In this document: in pieces, positions 8,545 to 18,330 of the stretch
How the letters are laid out: each line of letters opens with the position of its first letter
Position numbering within the stretch: the first letter of the stretch is position 1
Assembly: GCF_000169455.1 (NCBI RefSeq)
Contig: NZ_AAYC01000017.1
Location: 1-64,000 of the forward strand
DNA from: Roseobacter sp. SK209-2-6
GTDB taxonomy: Bacteria; Pseudomonadota; Alphaproteobacteria; Rhodobacterales; Rhodobacteraceae
Direction: 5' to 3'
DNA length: 64,000 nucleotides
The notes under the pieces: generated by a model
Databases searched by the model: none
What the model saw: the letters and a program-made list of their open reading frames with translations, nothing else
Told to the model about the DNA's origin: nothing
Position numbers and translations under genes: made by a program

Positions 8545-9390
8545 CTAACCGACAGGGACATTGTCGATCAGCCGAATGCCTTCCATCCAGGCCGCCGCAA
8601 AAAGTCGTGCGGGGCCATCCGCCCGATCACGAGGAGACAGGTTTTCCGTGCAGTTGAGAGAAAGATACTCCACTTCCTCAAACCCTGCCGCCAGAAGCGC
8701 CGCCTTCGCCTGGGGCTCCAGAGATGCGAATTCCGCGCCGGCTTTCAGCTCTGCCGACAGGCGCTGCAGCACGGGATAGAGCTTTGAGGCCTTCTCGAGC
8801 CCCTCCTCCGAAAGGCGCAGATTACGTGAGGACATCGCCAGACCAGAGGTCTCACGCACGGTGGGGCAACCGATGACCTCAATCGGGATGTCCAGATCCC
8901 GCGCCATGCGGCGCACTACCAAAAGCTGCTGATAGTCCTTTTCACCAAAGAAGGCCTTACCGGCGCCGGTCTGCAGGAACAGCTTTGCAACCACCGTGGC
9001 CACCCCGTCAAAGTGACCTGGGCGGCAGGCGCCCTCCATCTGATCACTGACACCCGTGACCGAGACATTGGTGGCAAAGCCCTGCGGGTAGATCTCATCC
9101 GGGTCCGGCACATAGATCGCATCAACTCCATAGGGCGCCAGTTTGACCGCATCCTCATGCTCGGTGCGTGGGTAGTTTGCCAGGTCTTCAGGGTTGTTGA
9201 ACTGCTTGGGGTTCACAAAAATCGTCACGATGACCCGGTCGCAAGCCTCTTTGGCCGCTTCGACCAGAGACAGGTGCCCGGCATGCAATGCGCCCATGGT
9301 GGGGACAACGCCGATGCTTTCGCCGGCCAGGGTCCAGTCGCGATGTTTGCCCCGCAATTCAGCGAGGCGGCGAATGATAGGAGCGGTCAT
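8545..9390 (-). CDS. panC: Pantothenate synthetase (pantoate-beta-alanine ligase)
   Basis: The protein has 281 residues. The ATP-binding PTMGALHAGH is at 30-39. GEKDYQQL and SSRN are the other signature blocks of this class-I-like adenylate-forming ligase. It joins pantoate and beta-alanine using ATP, the last step of pantothenate (vitamin B5) synthesis. It lies 8 bp downstream of panB, so the two form an operon. The length equals that of family members. Confidence 0.97.
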   Translation of the reverse strand: MTAPIIRRLAELRGKHRDWTLAGESIGVVPTMGALHAGHLSLVEAAKEACDRVIVTIFVNPKQFNNPEDLANYPRTEHEDAVKLAPYGVDAIYVPDPDEIYPQGFATNVSVTGVSDQMEGACRPGHFDGVATVVAKLFLQTGAGKAFFGEKDYQQLLVVRRMARDLDIPIEVIGCPTVRETSGLAMSSRNLRLSEEGLEKASKLYPVLQRLSAELKAGAEFASLEPQAKAALLAAGFEEVEYLSLNCTENLSPRDRADGPARLFAAAWMEGIRLIDNVPVG

Positions 9391-9398
9391 GAGTGTAT

Positions 9399-10253
9399 TC
9401 AGTCCTTGGAGGGTGCTTTGGCAGCGGCGGCAGCGGGCGCCTGATCGGCAAAGACATGTTCGGCAGCCGGGAAGCTACGGGCGCGCACCTCAGCGGCATA
9501 TTCGGCAATCGCCGCCTCTGCCGTGGTGCCCAGATCCGCATAGCGTTTCACGAACTTGGGTTTGAAGCTGGTGAACATGCCCAGCATGTCATCCACCACC
9601 AGCACCTGCCCGTCGCAACCTGCGGAGGCGCCGATGCCGATGGTTGGGATCGGCACCGCGGCGGTGATTTCATTGGCGAGGTTTTCTGGAACCTTCTCCA
9701 GCACCACGGCAAAGGCCCCGGCCTCGGCTACGGCGTGTGCACCTTCCAGCACCGAAGCACCAGCCTCATCACGGCCCTGCACTTTGTAGCCGCCCAGCGT
9801 GTTGATCGACTGGGGGGTCAAACCAACATGAGCCATCACAGGAATGCCGCGCGCGGTCAGGAAACTGATGGTCGCGGCCATTTCGACGCCGCCTTCCAGC
9901 TTGACCGCAGCAGCACCGGTTTCGCGCATCAAACGCGCCGCGTTGCCAAAGGCCTGCTCTGGCCCCTCTTCATAGCTGCCAAAGGGCATATCGATGACCA
10001 GCATCGCTTCCTTTAGCCCCCGCGCGACGGCCTGCCCGTGCAGGATCATCATTTCCATGGTGACGCCCAGGGTCGAGGGCAACCCATGCAGCACCATGCC
10101 GACGCTATCGCCAACCAGGACAACATCTGCATGTGCATCCATCATCTGCGCCATCGGAGTGGTATAGGCGGTTAGGCTGACAATTGGTGTTTTGCCCTTT
10201 TGGGCCAGAATAGTCCCTGCGGTGATCTTCGGGGCCTGAGTGTTCGCGCTCAT
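9399..10253 (-). CDS. panB: 3-methyl-2-oxobutanoate hydroxymethyltransferase (ketopantoate hydroxymethyltransferase)
   Basis: This 284-residue TIM-barrel enzyme has the blocks [30 protein letters not shown] and [15 protein letters not shown]. It transfers a hydroxymethyl group from methylene-tetrahydrofolate to 2-ketoisovalerate, the first committed step to pantothenate. The frame is open 46 codons further upstream, but GGGAAGATC before ATG 10253 and conservation from [11 protein letters not shown] place the start there. The Ala-rich C-terminal tail is unusual in length but not diagnostic. Confidence 0.96.
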   Translation of the reverse strand: MSANTQAPKITAGTILAQKGKTPIVSLTAYTTPMAQMMDAHADVVLVGDSVGMVLHGLPSTLGVTMEMMILHGQAVARGLKEAMLVIDMPFGSYEEGPEQAFGNAARLMRETGAAAVKLEGGVEMAATISFLTARGIPVMAHVGLTPQSINTLGGYKVQGRDEAGASVLEGAHAVAEAGAFAVVLEKVPENLANEITAAVPIPTIGIGASAGCDGQVLVVDDMLGMFTSFKPKFVKRYADLGTTAEAAIAEYAAEVRARSFPAAEHVFADQAPAAAAAKAPSKD

Positions 10254-10415
10254 GATCTTCCCTGGTTTTGTACGGGTTGCGCACGAGTAACAATTAACGC
10301 CGCGTGCTTCCAGAGGGCGAAATGTCCCGCCGCCCTTGATTACCTCGCGGAAAGCGGGAAGACTTGCAAAAAACGCCCCAAACCAGGGCATCCATTGTGA
10401 CCAGGGAGTTGAAAG

Positions 10416-11894
10416 ATGATGTTCAGATCACTTGTTTTCGCCGCCAGTTCCGCGCTTGCGCTTGCAGCGGGTGCTGCCTGGGCAAAGGACAGCGCCACCA
10501 TCGGGCTACAGCTGGAGCCACCGCATCTGGACCCAACAAGTGCCGCAGCCGGTGCAATTGATCAGGTTCTCTATTCTAACGTTTTCGAAGGCCTCACCCG
10601 TTTCATGGGCGATGGCTCTGTTGTGCCTGGCCTGGCCAAAAGCTGGGAAATCTCCGAGGACGGTCTGACCTACACCTTCCATCTGAACATCGGCGTGTCC
10701 TTCCATGACGGCACGGCAATGGACGCGGAGGATGTCAAATTCTCCCTCGACCGGGCCCGTGCCGAAGATAGCACCAATGCGCAAAAGGCGCTTTTTGCCG
10801 ATATTGCCGGAGTGACGGTTGTGGATTCGGCAACGGTGCAGGTGACGCTGAACCAGCCCAATGGCAACTTTCTGTTCAACCTCGCTTGGGGCGATGCAGT
10901 CATCGTCGCACCTGAAAGCATTGATGACATCAAAACCGCGCCCGTGGGCACCGGTGCCTTCAAATTTGCAGGTTGGGTGCAGGGAGACCGGATCGATCTG
11001 GAACGCAATGCGGACTATTGGGGAACACCTGCCCATCTGGAAAAGGCGACCTTTAAATTCATCTCGGACCCGACTGCGGCCTTTGCAGCGATGATGGCCG
11101 AGGACATCGATGCCTTTTCCGGTTTCCCAGCACCTGAAAACCTGCCGCAATTTGATGCGGATCCGCGGTTCCAGGTCCTGGTAGGCTCCACCGAGGGGGA
11201 GACGATCCTCTCGACCAACAACAAGCAGGCGCCCTTTGACAACGTGAAAGTGCGCGAGGCCCTGGCCCATGCTATCGACCGCCAGGCCATCATCGATGGT
11301 GCCATGTTCGGCTACGGCACCCCGATCGGCAGCCATTTTGCGCCGCATAACCCGGCTTACAAAGACCTGACCGGAAACTCCGGCTACGACCCGGAACGCG
11401 CCAAGGCACTTCTGGCAGAGGCAGGACTGGCCGATGGCTTTGAAACCACATTGCACTTGCCCCCGCCATCTTATGCGCGCCGTGGTGGTGAAATCATCGC
11501 GGCCCAACTGGCGCAGGTGGGCATCAAGGCAGAGATCATCAATGTGGAATGGGCCCAATGGCTAGAGACGGTCTTCCGCGGTAAGGATTTTGGCCTGACC
11601 ATCGTCAGCCATACCGAGCCGATGGATATCGGCATCTATGCCCGTCCGGAATACTATTTCCAGTATGACAATCCCGCCTTCCAAGCCTTGATGGAAAAGC
11701 TGAACGGCACCACCGATCCGGCAATGCGTCAATCCATGCTGCAGGAAGCACAAGAGACCATCTCCAAGGACTATGTGAATGGCTATCTGTTCCAGCTGGC
11801 CGCCCTAAGCGTTGCCAATGCCAAGCTGCAAGGCCTCTGGGCAAATGCCCCCACTCAGGCCACCGACCTGACTTCTGTCAGCTGGGCTGAGTAA
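10416..11894 (+). CDS. ABC transporter periplasmic solute-binding protein, family 5 (peptide/opine/nickel type)
   Basis: The 492-residue precursor has a signal peptide ending in the AWAKD region (near residue 24). The family-5 signature follows, with [32 protein letters not shown] and [21 protein letters not shown]. It captures a peptide-like substrate in the periplasm for the permeases encoded downstream. GGGAG 7 bp before ATG 10416 supports the start. It is the first gene of an apparently nine-gene plus-strand operon running to 18321. The substrate cannot be read from the sequence. Confidence 0.92.
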   Translation: MMFRSLVFAASSALALAAGAAWAKDSATIGLQLEPPHLDPTSAAAGAIDQVLYSNVFEGLTRFMGDGSVVPGLAKSWEISEDGLTYTFHLNIGVSFHDGTAMDAEDVKFSLDRARAEDSTNAQKALFADIAGVTVVDSATVQVTLNQPNGNFLFNLAWGDAVIVAPESIDDIKTAPVGTGAFKFAGWVQGDRIDLERNADYWGTPAHLEKATFKFISDPTAAFAAMMAEDIDAFSGFPAPENLPQFDADPRFQVLVGSTEGETILSTNNKQAPFDNVKVREALAHAIDRQAIIDGAMFGYGTPIGSHFAPHNPAYKDLTGNSGYDPERAKALLAEAGLADGFETTLHLPPPSYARRGGEIIAAQLAQVGIKAEIINVEWAQWLETVFRGKDFGLTIVSHTEPMDIGIYARPEYYFQYDNPAFQALMEKLNGTTDPAMRQSMLQEAQETISKDYVNGYLFQLAALSVANAKLQGLWANAPTQATDLTSVSWAE

Positions 11895-11966
11895 CCGCGC
11901 AGGGACAACTTGCCTGGCCCTCTGCGATCGATCGGGGCCAGGCCCTACCCAATTTGGGATGCTCCA

Positions 11967-12374
11967 ATGATCGAACTTTACCCCGCTGGCTCGCGGCCGA
12001 GCCGCCAAGCCCCTGACAAGTGGTTCACTGGCAGGGTCTGGATGGATCCTATTATCGACTCACAACCACCCGCGCGGGTCAATGCGCTGCGGGTCAGTTT
12101 TGACCCCGGTGCACGAACCAATTGGCATACCCATCCTCTGGGGCAGACCCTGCATATCCTGCATGGCAAGGGTCTGGTCGGTCTGCGCGGCAGCCCACCA
12201 CGTGAAATGAAGAGCGGAGATACCATTTGGATCCCTCCGGGTGTCGAGCATTGGCACGGCGCAGGGCCTGAAACCGCGATGGTGCATCTGGCAATCCAGG
12301 AATCTGTGGATGGCTCTGCCGCCGACTGGCAGGAACCAGTGGCAGACAGCGACTATCTGGCGCCTGCTGGCTGA
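11967..12374 (+). CDS. Cupin-domain protein in the ABC-importer operon
   Basis: This 135-residue single cupin has motif 1 NWHTHPLGQTLHILHGKG (two His spaced as metal ligands) and motif 2 GDTIWIPPGVEHWHGAG. It resembles the small manganese cupins of the (R)-mandelonitrile-lyase-like and carboxymuconolactone-associated group. It sits between the binding protein and the first permease, 12 bp before the latter, which suggests a role in processing the imported compound. The start at ATG 11967 is preceded by a weak GGGA; an upstream TTG is less likely. Confidence 0.82.
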   Translation: MIELYPAGSRPSRQAPDKWFTGRVWMDPIIDSQPPARVNALRVSFDPGARTNWHTHPLGQTLHILHGKGLVGLRGSPPREMKSGDTIWIPPGVEHWHGAGPETAMVHLAIQESVDGSAADWQEPVADSDYLAPAG

Positions 12375-12386
12375 CGAAAGACCCCT

Positions 12387-13334
12387 ATGCTCCGCTACAC
12401 CCTCAAACGCAGCCTCTCGCTGGCCCTCAGCCTTGCGGTAGCCTCGCTGGTGATCTTTTTTGTGATAGAGGTGGCCCCGGGCGATCCGGCCTCTTTCATG
12501 CTGGGGATCAATGCAGAGCCCGATACAGTGGCTGCCCTGCGGACTGAACTGGGCCTCGACCAAAGCAAGGGAGAGCGCTACTTTGCCTGGGTGCAGGGCA
12601 TGCTGCAGGGCGATTTTGGCATGTCCTACACCTATCGCACGCCAGTGGCGGGGATGATTGCGGATCGCATGTGGGTTTCCTTACCGCTGGCGCTCTATGC
12701 CTTGACGCTCTCGACCCTCATTGCCTTTCCTGCCGGGATCTACGCCGCCGCGCGCCGGGGCAAGAGTGGTGACATGGCTGTCATGGGCGCAACCCAATTG
12801 GGAGTGGCAGTACCCAATTTCTGGTTCGCCATGATCCTGGTCCTGATTTTTGCCATCAACCTGCGCTGGTTCAACGCCGGGGGCTTCGCAGGCTGGGAGA
12901 GCGGCCTTGGGCCCGCCTTGCATTCCCTGACGCTGCCGGCCATCGCCCTTGCCCTGCCTCAGGCCGCCATCCTGACGCGGGTCATGCGCTCAGCCCTCCT
13001 GGATATTCTAGGAGAAGATTTCATGCGCACCGCCCGCGCCAAAGGCCTCACCCGCCGCCAGGCACTCTGGCGGCACGGGCTGCGCAATGCGATGATCCCT
13101 GTGCTAACCATCATCGGGCTGCAGTTTTCCTTCCTCCTGGCCGGTGCCATCATTATCGAGCAGGTCTTCTTCCTGCCCGGCCTCGGGCGGTTGGTGTTTC
13201 AAGCGATCTCTTCGCGCGATCTGATCGTGGTGGAATCGGTGGTCATGCTCCTAGTCTTTGCGGTCATTCTGGTGAATTTCCTGGTCGACCTCGCCTATGC
13301 GCTGGTCGATCCCCGTCTCAGGAGCCGGACATGA
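12387..13334 (+). CDS. ABC transporter permease, DppB type
   Basis: The 315-residue protein has six predicted membrane helices. A short periplasmic region follows the first helix (VAPGDPASFMLG), and the EAA loop near residue 210 reads RTARAKGLTRRQALWRHGLRNA, which contacts the ATPase. This is the first of the two dissimilar permeases of a dipeptide-type importer. It is followed by a 127-bp gap that contains a repeat element. Confidence 0.92.
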   Translation: MLRYTLKRSLSLALSLAVASLVIFFVIEVAPGDPASFMLGINAEPDTVAALRTELGLDQSKGERYFAWVQGMLQGDFGMSYTYRTPVAGMIADRMWVSLPLALYALTLSTLIAFPAGIYAAARRGKSGDMAVMGATQLGVAVPNFWFAMILVLIFAINLRWFNAGGFAGWESGLGPALHSLTLPAIALALPQAAILTRVMRSALLDILGEDFMRTARAKGLTRRQALWRHGLRNAMIPVLTIIGLQFSFLLAGAIIIEQVFFLPGLGRLVFQAISSRDLIVVESVVMLLVFAVILVNFLVDLAYALVDPRLRSRT

Positions 13335-13358
13335 TGGACGTAGCGACATATCATTCAG

Positions 13359-13436
13359 GGTCGCGCCTGACCCTGGGTGGGTGCAAGGCGCCCTCCCGTG
13401 GGGAGGGTCGGGCGCGGCCCGGTTTGCCAGCCGGGC
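13359..13436. repeat. REP-like palindromic repeat, copy A
   Basis: This 78-bp G+C-rich element contains GCGCCCTCCC and GGGAGGGTCGGGCGC, which fold back on each other, and a second hairpin GCCCGG/CCGGGC. It is strikingly similar to 48077-48155. It lies between the two permease genes of the operon. Confidence 0.75.
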
Positions 13437-13461
13437 TGCTCTCACCCCAAAGGATTCGTCC

Positions 13462-14277
13462 ATGACCCGCAATCTAATCCTTGGTGGGCTCCTTTCTTCG
13501 CTTGTCCTGCTGGCGGCCCTGCTCTCCTTTGTCTGGACCCCCTTTGACCACACCGCGCTGAACATCCCGGCCAAGCTGCAGATCCCCAATGGCACCCATT
13601 GGCTGGGCACGGATCATTTCGGTCGCGACATTTTCTCCATGGTCATGGTCGGCGCACGTACGTCCATTGCAGTGGCACTGGTCGCCGTTGGGATTGGCAT
13701 GGGGCTGGGCGTACCCCTGGGTCTGACCGCCGCCGCGCGCAAGGGCAGCTGGCTGGATGAGTTGATCATGCGAGGCAATGATCTGGTCTTTGCCTTCCCC
13801 TCGCTGGTCATCGCCATCTTGATCACCGCCATCTTTGGTGCGGGCGCCGTCAATGCAATCATTGCCATCGGTATTTTCAACATACCCGTTTTTGCCCGCA
13901 TCACCCGCGGTGCCGCCTTGCCGCTCTGGCAGCGGGAATTCATCCTGGCCGCACGTGTCGCAGGCAAAGGCGCGGTCCGGATCTCGGCTGAGCATATCCT
14001 GCCCAATGTCGCCAATCTGCTGATCGTACAGGGCACCATTCAGTTCTCCCTTGGCATCCTGGCCGAAGCGGGGCTGTCCTATGTCGGTCTTGGCGCGCAG
14101 CCCCCCACACCTAGCTGGGGTCGCATGCTGGCTGACGCACAGACCATGGTCAGCTTTGCACCGCATCTCGCGCTGATCCCTGGCAGCGCCATCATTGTCT
14201 CGGTTCTGGGCCTCAATCTGATGGGGGATGGCTTGCGTGACTGGCTGGACCCTAAACTACGCGAGGTTCGCGAATGA
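13462..14277 (+). CDS. ABC transporter permease, DppC type
   Basis: The 271-residue second permease has an N-terminal helix, the conserved LGTDHFGRDIFSMVMVGARTS block of DppC/OppC proteins and a C-terminal GDGLRDWLDPKL. The start is placed at ATG 13462 (AAAGGA upstream). The frame stays open to 13297, but only because it runs through the repeat element. It overlaps the ATPase gene by 4 bp (ATGA). Confidence 0.92.
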   Translation: MTRNLILGGLLSSLVLLAALLSFVWTPFDHTALNIPAKLQIPNGTHWLGTDHFGRDIFSMVMVGARTSIAVALVAVGIGMGLGVPLGLTAAARKGSWLDELIMRGNDLVFAFPSLVIAILITAIFGAGAVNAIIAIGIFNIPVFARITRGAALPLWQREFILAARVAGKGAVRISAEHILPNVANLLIVQGTIQFSLGILAEAGLSYVGLGAQPPTPSWGRMLADAQTMVSFAPHLALIPGSAIIVSVLGLNLMGDGLRDWLDPKLREVRE

Positions 14278-15866
14278 ACCTGCTTGAGATCAACACTCTT
14301 TCTCTGAGGATCGGATCAAAAGAGATCCTGAAGGATGTTTCCTTCCACCTTGCGCCGGGTGAAATCCTTGCTGTCACCGGTGAGAGCGGATCCGGCAAAA
14401 GCATGACCGCCTTTTCAGTGATGCAGCTCTTGCCTGAAGCGGCTGAAGTCACTGGTTCTATCTGTCTGGAAGGCCGCGACCTGCTGCAGCAAAGCGAAGA
14501 AGCCATGTGCGATCTTCGAGGCAGCAGTATCGGTATGGTCTTTCAGGAGCCAATGACGGCGCTGAACCCGGTTAAAACCATTGGCGCACAGGTGATGGAA
14601 ACCATCCTGATCCACAAGGCGATGCCGCCTGAACAGGCCGAGGATCACGCCCGCGAACTGCTGGCACGGGTTGGGCTGCCACCAGAGCGTTTTCCTCTGT
14701 CGCGCTTTCCCCATGAACTCTCTGGCGGGCAGAGGCAGCGGGTGGTGATCGCCATGGCCATCGCCCTGCGCCCCAAGCTTCTGATCGCGGACGAACCCAC
14801 AACGGCCCTGGATGTCACCACCCAAGCACAAATCCTGGAGCTGCTTCAGGATCTGGTCCAGGAATATGATATGGGCCTGTTGATCATCACCCATGATCTG
14901 GCGGTGGTGGCAGAGCTAGCCGATCACATCGTGGTCATGCGTCATGGAGAGGTGGTAGAAACAGGCTCTACACAGGGGCTTTTGCGCGATATGCAGCATC
15001 CCTATACCCGGATGCTCTTTGCCGCCTCAAAGCACCAAGTCACCCTGCCGGCACCGCAGTCTCCCAGTCCGCTACTCGAAGTTCGTGGCGCTATCCGTGA
15101 CTACCCTCTTCCCCGTACATCACTCTTTGCGAAACCTCAGTCCTTTCGCGCGGTGCGCAATGTCTCCCTCACCTTGAACAGAGGCGAGCGCCTAGGCCTG
15201 GTAGGAGAGTCTGGTTGCGGAAAATCGACCCTAACACGGGCTATTTTGGGCCTGGAACCTCTGCAAGGAGGCGAAATTCTATTGGATGGCGCCCCGCTCG
15301 CAGCGATTAGAAACCCAGAGCAACGGCGTAAAATGCAAGTGGTGTTTCAGGACCCCGTTGGCAGCTTCAACCCGCGCCATCGGGTGGACCGACTGATCAC
15401 CGAACCCTTTTACGCGCTGCCAAATGCACCCAAAGGAGGCGCCCGCGAAGACTTGATCGCAGAAACACTACGCGCGGTTGGCCTGGGGCCCGAAGATGCG
15501 CATAAATACATCCACCAATTCTCCGGCGGGCAACGCCAGCGTATTGCCATTGCCCGTGCCTTGATCACCCGGCCTGAACTGATCATTTTTGATGAGGCAG
15601 TCTCAGCTCTGGATGTCTCTGTGCGGGCTCGCATTCTGGATCTTCTGGTCGAGCTTTGCGAGGCCTATGGCCTTACCTATCTCTTTATCAGCCATGACCT
15701 TTCAGTGGTGCGCACCGTCACCGACCGCTGTCTGGTGATGCAGAAAGGAGAAATTGTGGAACAGGGTAACACCAAAGAGATCTTTGATGATCCGCAGCAC
15801 CCCTATACACAGCAATTGATCCAGGCCGCGCCGGTCTTGCCAGATCTGGATCAGGGGGCTGCATGA
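14274..15866 (+). CDS. Fused double ABC ATPase (DppD-DppF type)
   Basis: The 530-residue protein has two complete nucleotide-binding domains. The first has Walker A GESGSGKS, signature LSGGQ and Walker [10 protein letters not shown]. The second has [16 protein letters not shown] and [12 protein letters not shown]. One polypeptide therefore supplies both ATPase sites for the DppB/DppC-like permeases. It overlaps the neighbouring genes by 4 bp on each side, implying coupled translation. Confidence 0.95.
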   Translation: MNLLEINTLSLRIGSKEILKDVSFHLAPGEILAVTGESGSGKSMTAFSVMQLLPEAAEVTGSICLEGRDLLQQSEEAMCDLRGSSIGMVFQEPMTALNPVKTIGAQVMETILIHKAMPPEQAEDHARELLARVGLPPERFPLSRFPHELSGGQRQRVVIAMAIALRPKLLIADEPTTALDVTTQAQILELLQDLVQEYDMGLLIITHDLAVVAELADHIVVMRHGEVVETGSTQGLLRDMQHPYTRMLFAASKHQVTLPAPQSPSPLLEVRGAIRDYPLPRTSLFAKPQSFRAVRNVSLTLNRGERLGLVGESGCGKSTLTRAILGLEPLQGGEILLDGAPLAAIRNPEQRRKMQVVFQDPVGSFNPRHRVDRLITEPFYALPNAPKGGAREDLIAETLRAVGLGPEDAHKYIHQFSGGQRQRIAIARALITRPELIIFDEAVSALDVSVRARILDLLVELCEAYGLTYLFISHDLSVVRTVTDRCLVMQKGEIVEQGNTKEIFDDPQHPYTQQLIQAAPVLPDLDQGAA

Positions 15867-16336
15867 CCGTCTCCTTGCAACTGATCCTGCCGCGTGAACA
15901 GGCCCTTTTTGCCTCTGTGCTTGCCCCCTATTTTGCTGAGATCGCGCCCGATGCAAAAATTGATCCGGGAAAGCGATCCGGGCAGATGCTGAACCGCAAG
16001 GATGTCACCGCCTTTTGGATCCGCCAGAAAAGCGCAAGGATCGGCTTTGCCCTAGTCTTGAACCTCCCCGATGACAGGCGCGAACTCTCTGAGTTTTCGA
16101 TTGCGCCACGCCATCGTCGCCAGGGGTTGGGCCAGCAGGCCGCCGCCCTACTGCTGCAGGAATTCCCAGGCCATTGGCGCATGGGTATCTCCAGGCAATC
16201 CCCACAGGCGCTCGCCTTTTGGGGGACTTGCCTTAGTATTCTGCCTGGTGTTTCCGACCTGAACGAAGGCGCACCATTCACGGAACACCAGAGCAAAAGT
16301 TTCAGCTTTTACATTACAGGACCAGATCATGACTGA
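15863..16336 (+). CDS. GNAT-family N-acetyltransferase
   Basis: The 157-residue protein has the acetyl-CoA-binding pattern of GNAT enzymes around APRHRRQGLGQQAAALLL (R-x-x-G-x-G/A) and a preceding beta strand. It overlaps the ATPase gene by 4 bp and the aldehyde dehydrogenase gene by 8 bp, so it belongs to the importer operon. It may acetylate the imported amine or peptide or detoxify an intermediate, but nothing in the sequence fixes the acceptor. Confidence 0.78.
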   Translation: MTVSLQLILPREQALFASVLAPYFAEIAPDAKIDPGKRSGQMLNRKDVTAFWIRQKSARIGFALVLNLPDDRRELSEFSIAPRHRRQGLGQQAAALLLQEFPGHWRMGISRQSPQALAFWGTCLSILPGVSDLNEGAPFTEHQSKSFSFYITGPDHD

Positions 16337-17786
16337 TACCTCCCCCCTATGGTTTGACCCTTCGCTTTGCTTCATCTCAGGCCAATGGCAGCCTCCTGTT
16401 GGAGGCAAAAACCTGCCCTTGGTAAACCCTTCGGATGGTCAAGAGATCTGCCGGATTGCGCGCGGCCAGCAGGCAGACATCGATCTGGCGGTAGGCGCCG
16501 CAAAAGAGGCTCTGGCGGGGGGCTGGGGGCGCATGACGGCCTTGGAACGGGGCCGCATTCTTACCAGTATCGGGCAACTGGTTCTGGAACGGGTAGAGGA
16601 TCTGGCCGCGCTGGAAGCAATGGATGTTGGCAAACCTCTGACTCAGGCACGTGCCGATGCGGTTGCCCTGGCCCGATATTGCGAGTTCTACGGCGGCGCT
16701 GCGGATAAGGTCATGGGAGAAACCATTCCCTATCTGGACGGCTACACCGTCTATACCCTGCGCGAACCACATGGGGTCACCGGCCATATCGTACCCTGGA
16801 ACTATCCAATGCAGATTATCGGCCGCTCAATCGGTGCAGCCTTGGCCATGGGCAATGCCTGCGTTCTGAAACCAGCCGAGGAAGCCTGCCTCACAGCCCT
16901 CGCCTTTGGCCAGATCGCCCAGGAGGCAGGTCTGCCAGCTGGGGCGTTGAATATCGTGCCTGGTCTGGGCGGTGAAGCCGGTGCTGCCCTCAGCGCGCAT
17001 TCCGGTGTGGACCACATTTCCTTTACCGGCTCGGTCAGGACCGGCGCGTTGGTACAGCAGGCAGCAGGTGCCAATGTGGTTCCGGTAACATTGGAACTGG
17101 GCGGAAAATCCCCGCAACTGGTTTTTGACGACGCCGACCTTGATGCCGCCCTTCCCTTCCTGGTCAACGCCGGGATCCAGAATGCTGGTCAAACCTGCTC
17201 TGCCTCTTCCCGCATATTGGTGCAACGCGGGCTCTATGAAGAGGTCAAGGCACGGATGAGTGCGGCCTATGCCGAATTGACCGTTGGCCCCGCCACGGAG
17301 GACCAGCGCCTTGGCCCGCTGATTTCCAGCCGTCAGAAGGAGATCGTCGAAGGGTATATTGCGCAAGGCAAGGACCTGGAGGTTGCCGCCAAGGGCAGGA
17401 TTGTCGATAGCGCCGACCCCAAAGGCGCCTATATTGCTCCGATGCTCTTTGCTGATGTGCCACCCACCCATGCCCTGGCGCAGGAAGAGATTTTTGGCCC
17501 GGTTCAGGTGCTTATCCCCTTTGAGACAGAGGAGGAGGCATTGGAGATTGCCAATTCAACCGAATATGGTCTGGTCGCAAGCGTCTGGACCCGCGATGGT
17601 GCACGCCAAATGCGCCTGGCCAAGAAACTCCGCGCAGGGCAGGTCTTCCTGAACAACTACGGCGCCGGGGGCGGGGTTGAACTGCCCTTTGGCGGGGTTG
17701 GGAAATCAGGCCATGGACGCGAGAAGGGTTTTGAGGCGCTATACGGATTTTCTCAGCTCAAAACGGTTGCAGCGCATCATGGCTAA
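16329..17786 (+). CDS. Aldehyde dehydrogenase (NAD(P)-dependent, betaine/aminoaldehyde-like)
   Basis: The 485-residue enzyme has the Glu motif LELGGKSP and catalytic Cys290 in GQTCSASSR. EIFGPV and PFGGVGKSGHGREKG complete the ALDH signature. It oxidises an aldehyde to its acid in the cytoplasm. Its position behind a peptide/opine-type importer and a GNAT suggests an amine-derived aldehyde, which is inference. It overlaps the GNAT gene upstream and the membrane-protein gene downstream by 8 bp each. Confidence 0.9.
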   Translation: MTDTSPLWFDPSLCFISGQWQPPVGGKNLPLVNPSDGQEICRIARGQQADIDLAVGAAKEALAGGWGRMTALERGRILTSIGQLVLERVEDLAALEAMDVGKPLTQARADAVALARYCEFYGGAADKVMGETIPYLDGYTVYTLREPHGVTGHIVPWNYPMQIIGRSIGAALAMGNACVLKPAEEACLTALAFGQIAQEAGLPAGALNIVPGLGGEAGAALSAHSGVDHISFTGSVRTGALVQQAAGANVVPVTLELGGKSPQLVFDDADLDAALPFLVNAGIQNAGQTCSASSRILVQRGLYEEVKARMSAAYAELTVGPATEDQRLGPLISSRQKEIVEGYIAQGKDLEVAAKGRIVDSADPKGAYIAPMLFADVPPTHALAQEEIFGPVQVLIPFETEEEALEIANSTEYGLVASVWTRDGARQMRLAKKLRAGQVFLNNYGAGGGVELPFGGVGKSGHGREKGFEALYGFSQLKTVAAHHG

Positions 17787-18321
17787 GTTCGGGATCTTTC
17801 TGCTCCTGCTCGCGCTGTCGGTTCTTGCCGCCGGACTGTTTGGTGCGCTGCACAATCAGATCAGCTATAGCGTCGGGCCAGATTACTTTCTGCGGTACAA
17901 GTTTCAGCAATTCGCCATTCCTATGGATCTCTCCCCCCGCATCGGAGCGGCCATGGTTGGGTGGCAAGCGAGCTGGTGGATGGGCCTGTTTGTTGGTGTG
18001 CCGCCTTTCCTCCTGGGAGCAATCCTATTTACAGAAGCCAATCCGTTCAGGGCCGCTGGCATCAGGGCAATTACGGCAGTGCTGCTGAGCACCGCTATCG
18101 CCGCCGCAGGTGGTTTGCTATTTGCCAGCCTGGCGATCAACGCCGAGATCGCAGCCGAGCTGCCTCTGCCCGTTGTGGTCAGCGATCCTTTAGGCTTTGT
18201 GCGGGCTGGCATCATGCATGACGCCAGCTACCTGGGTGGCTTTGCTGGGGTATTCTTGGCAATCTGGATTGTGTTTCGCGCGTCCCGAAAATCCAAGGGG
18301 GCATCGGTTACCCCCAACTGA
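17779..18321 (+). CDS. Integral membrane protein of unknown function
   Basis: The protein has 180 residues with four hydrophobic helices, at about residues 5-25, 68-88, 98-120 and 150-172. It lacks motifs I can name. ATG 17779 overlaps the aldehyde dehydrogenase stop by 8 bp and makes it the last gene of the importer operon. The segment QISYSVGPDYFLRYKFQQF after the first helix is probably periplasmic. I do not recognise the family. Confidence 0.75.
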   Translation: MAKFGIFLLLLALSVLAAGLFGALHNQISYSVGPDYFLRYKFQQFAIPMDLSPRIGAAMVGWQASWWMGLFVGVPPFLLGAILFTEANPFRAAGIRAITAVLLSTAIAAAGGLLFASLAINAEIAAELPLPVVVSDPLGFVRAGIMHDASYLGGFAGVFLAIWIVFRASRKSKGASVTPN

Positions 18322-18330
18322 AGCTGGTCG

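Noticed and set aside
13297-13461. Longer N-terminus for the DppC-type permease
   Set aside because: The extra codons run through the REP-like repeat; conserved permease sequence and a ribosome-binding site begin at 13462.
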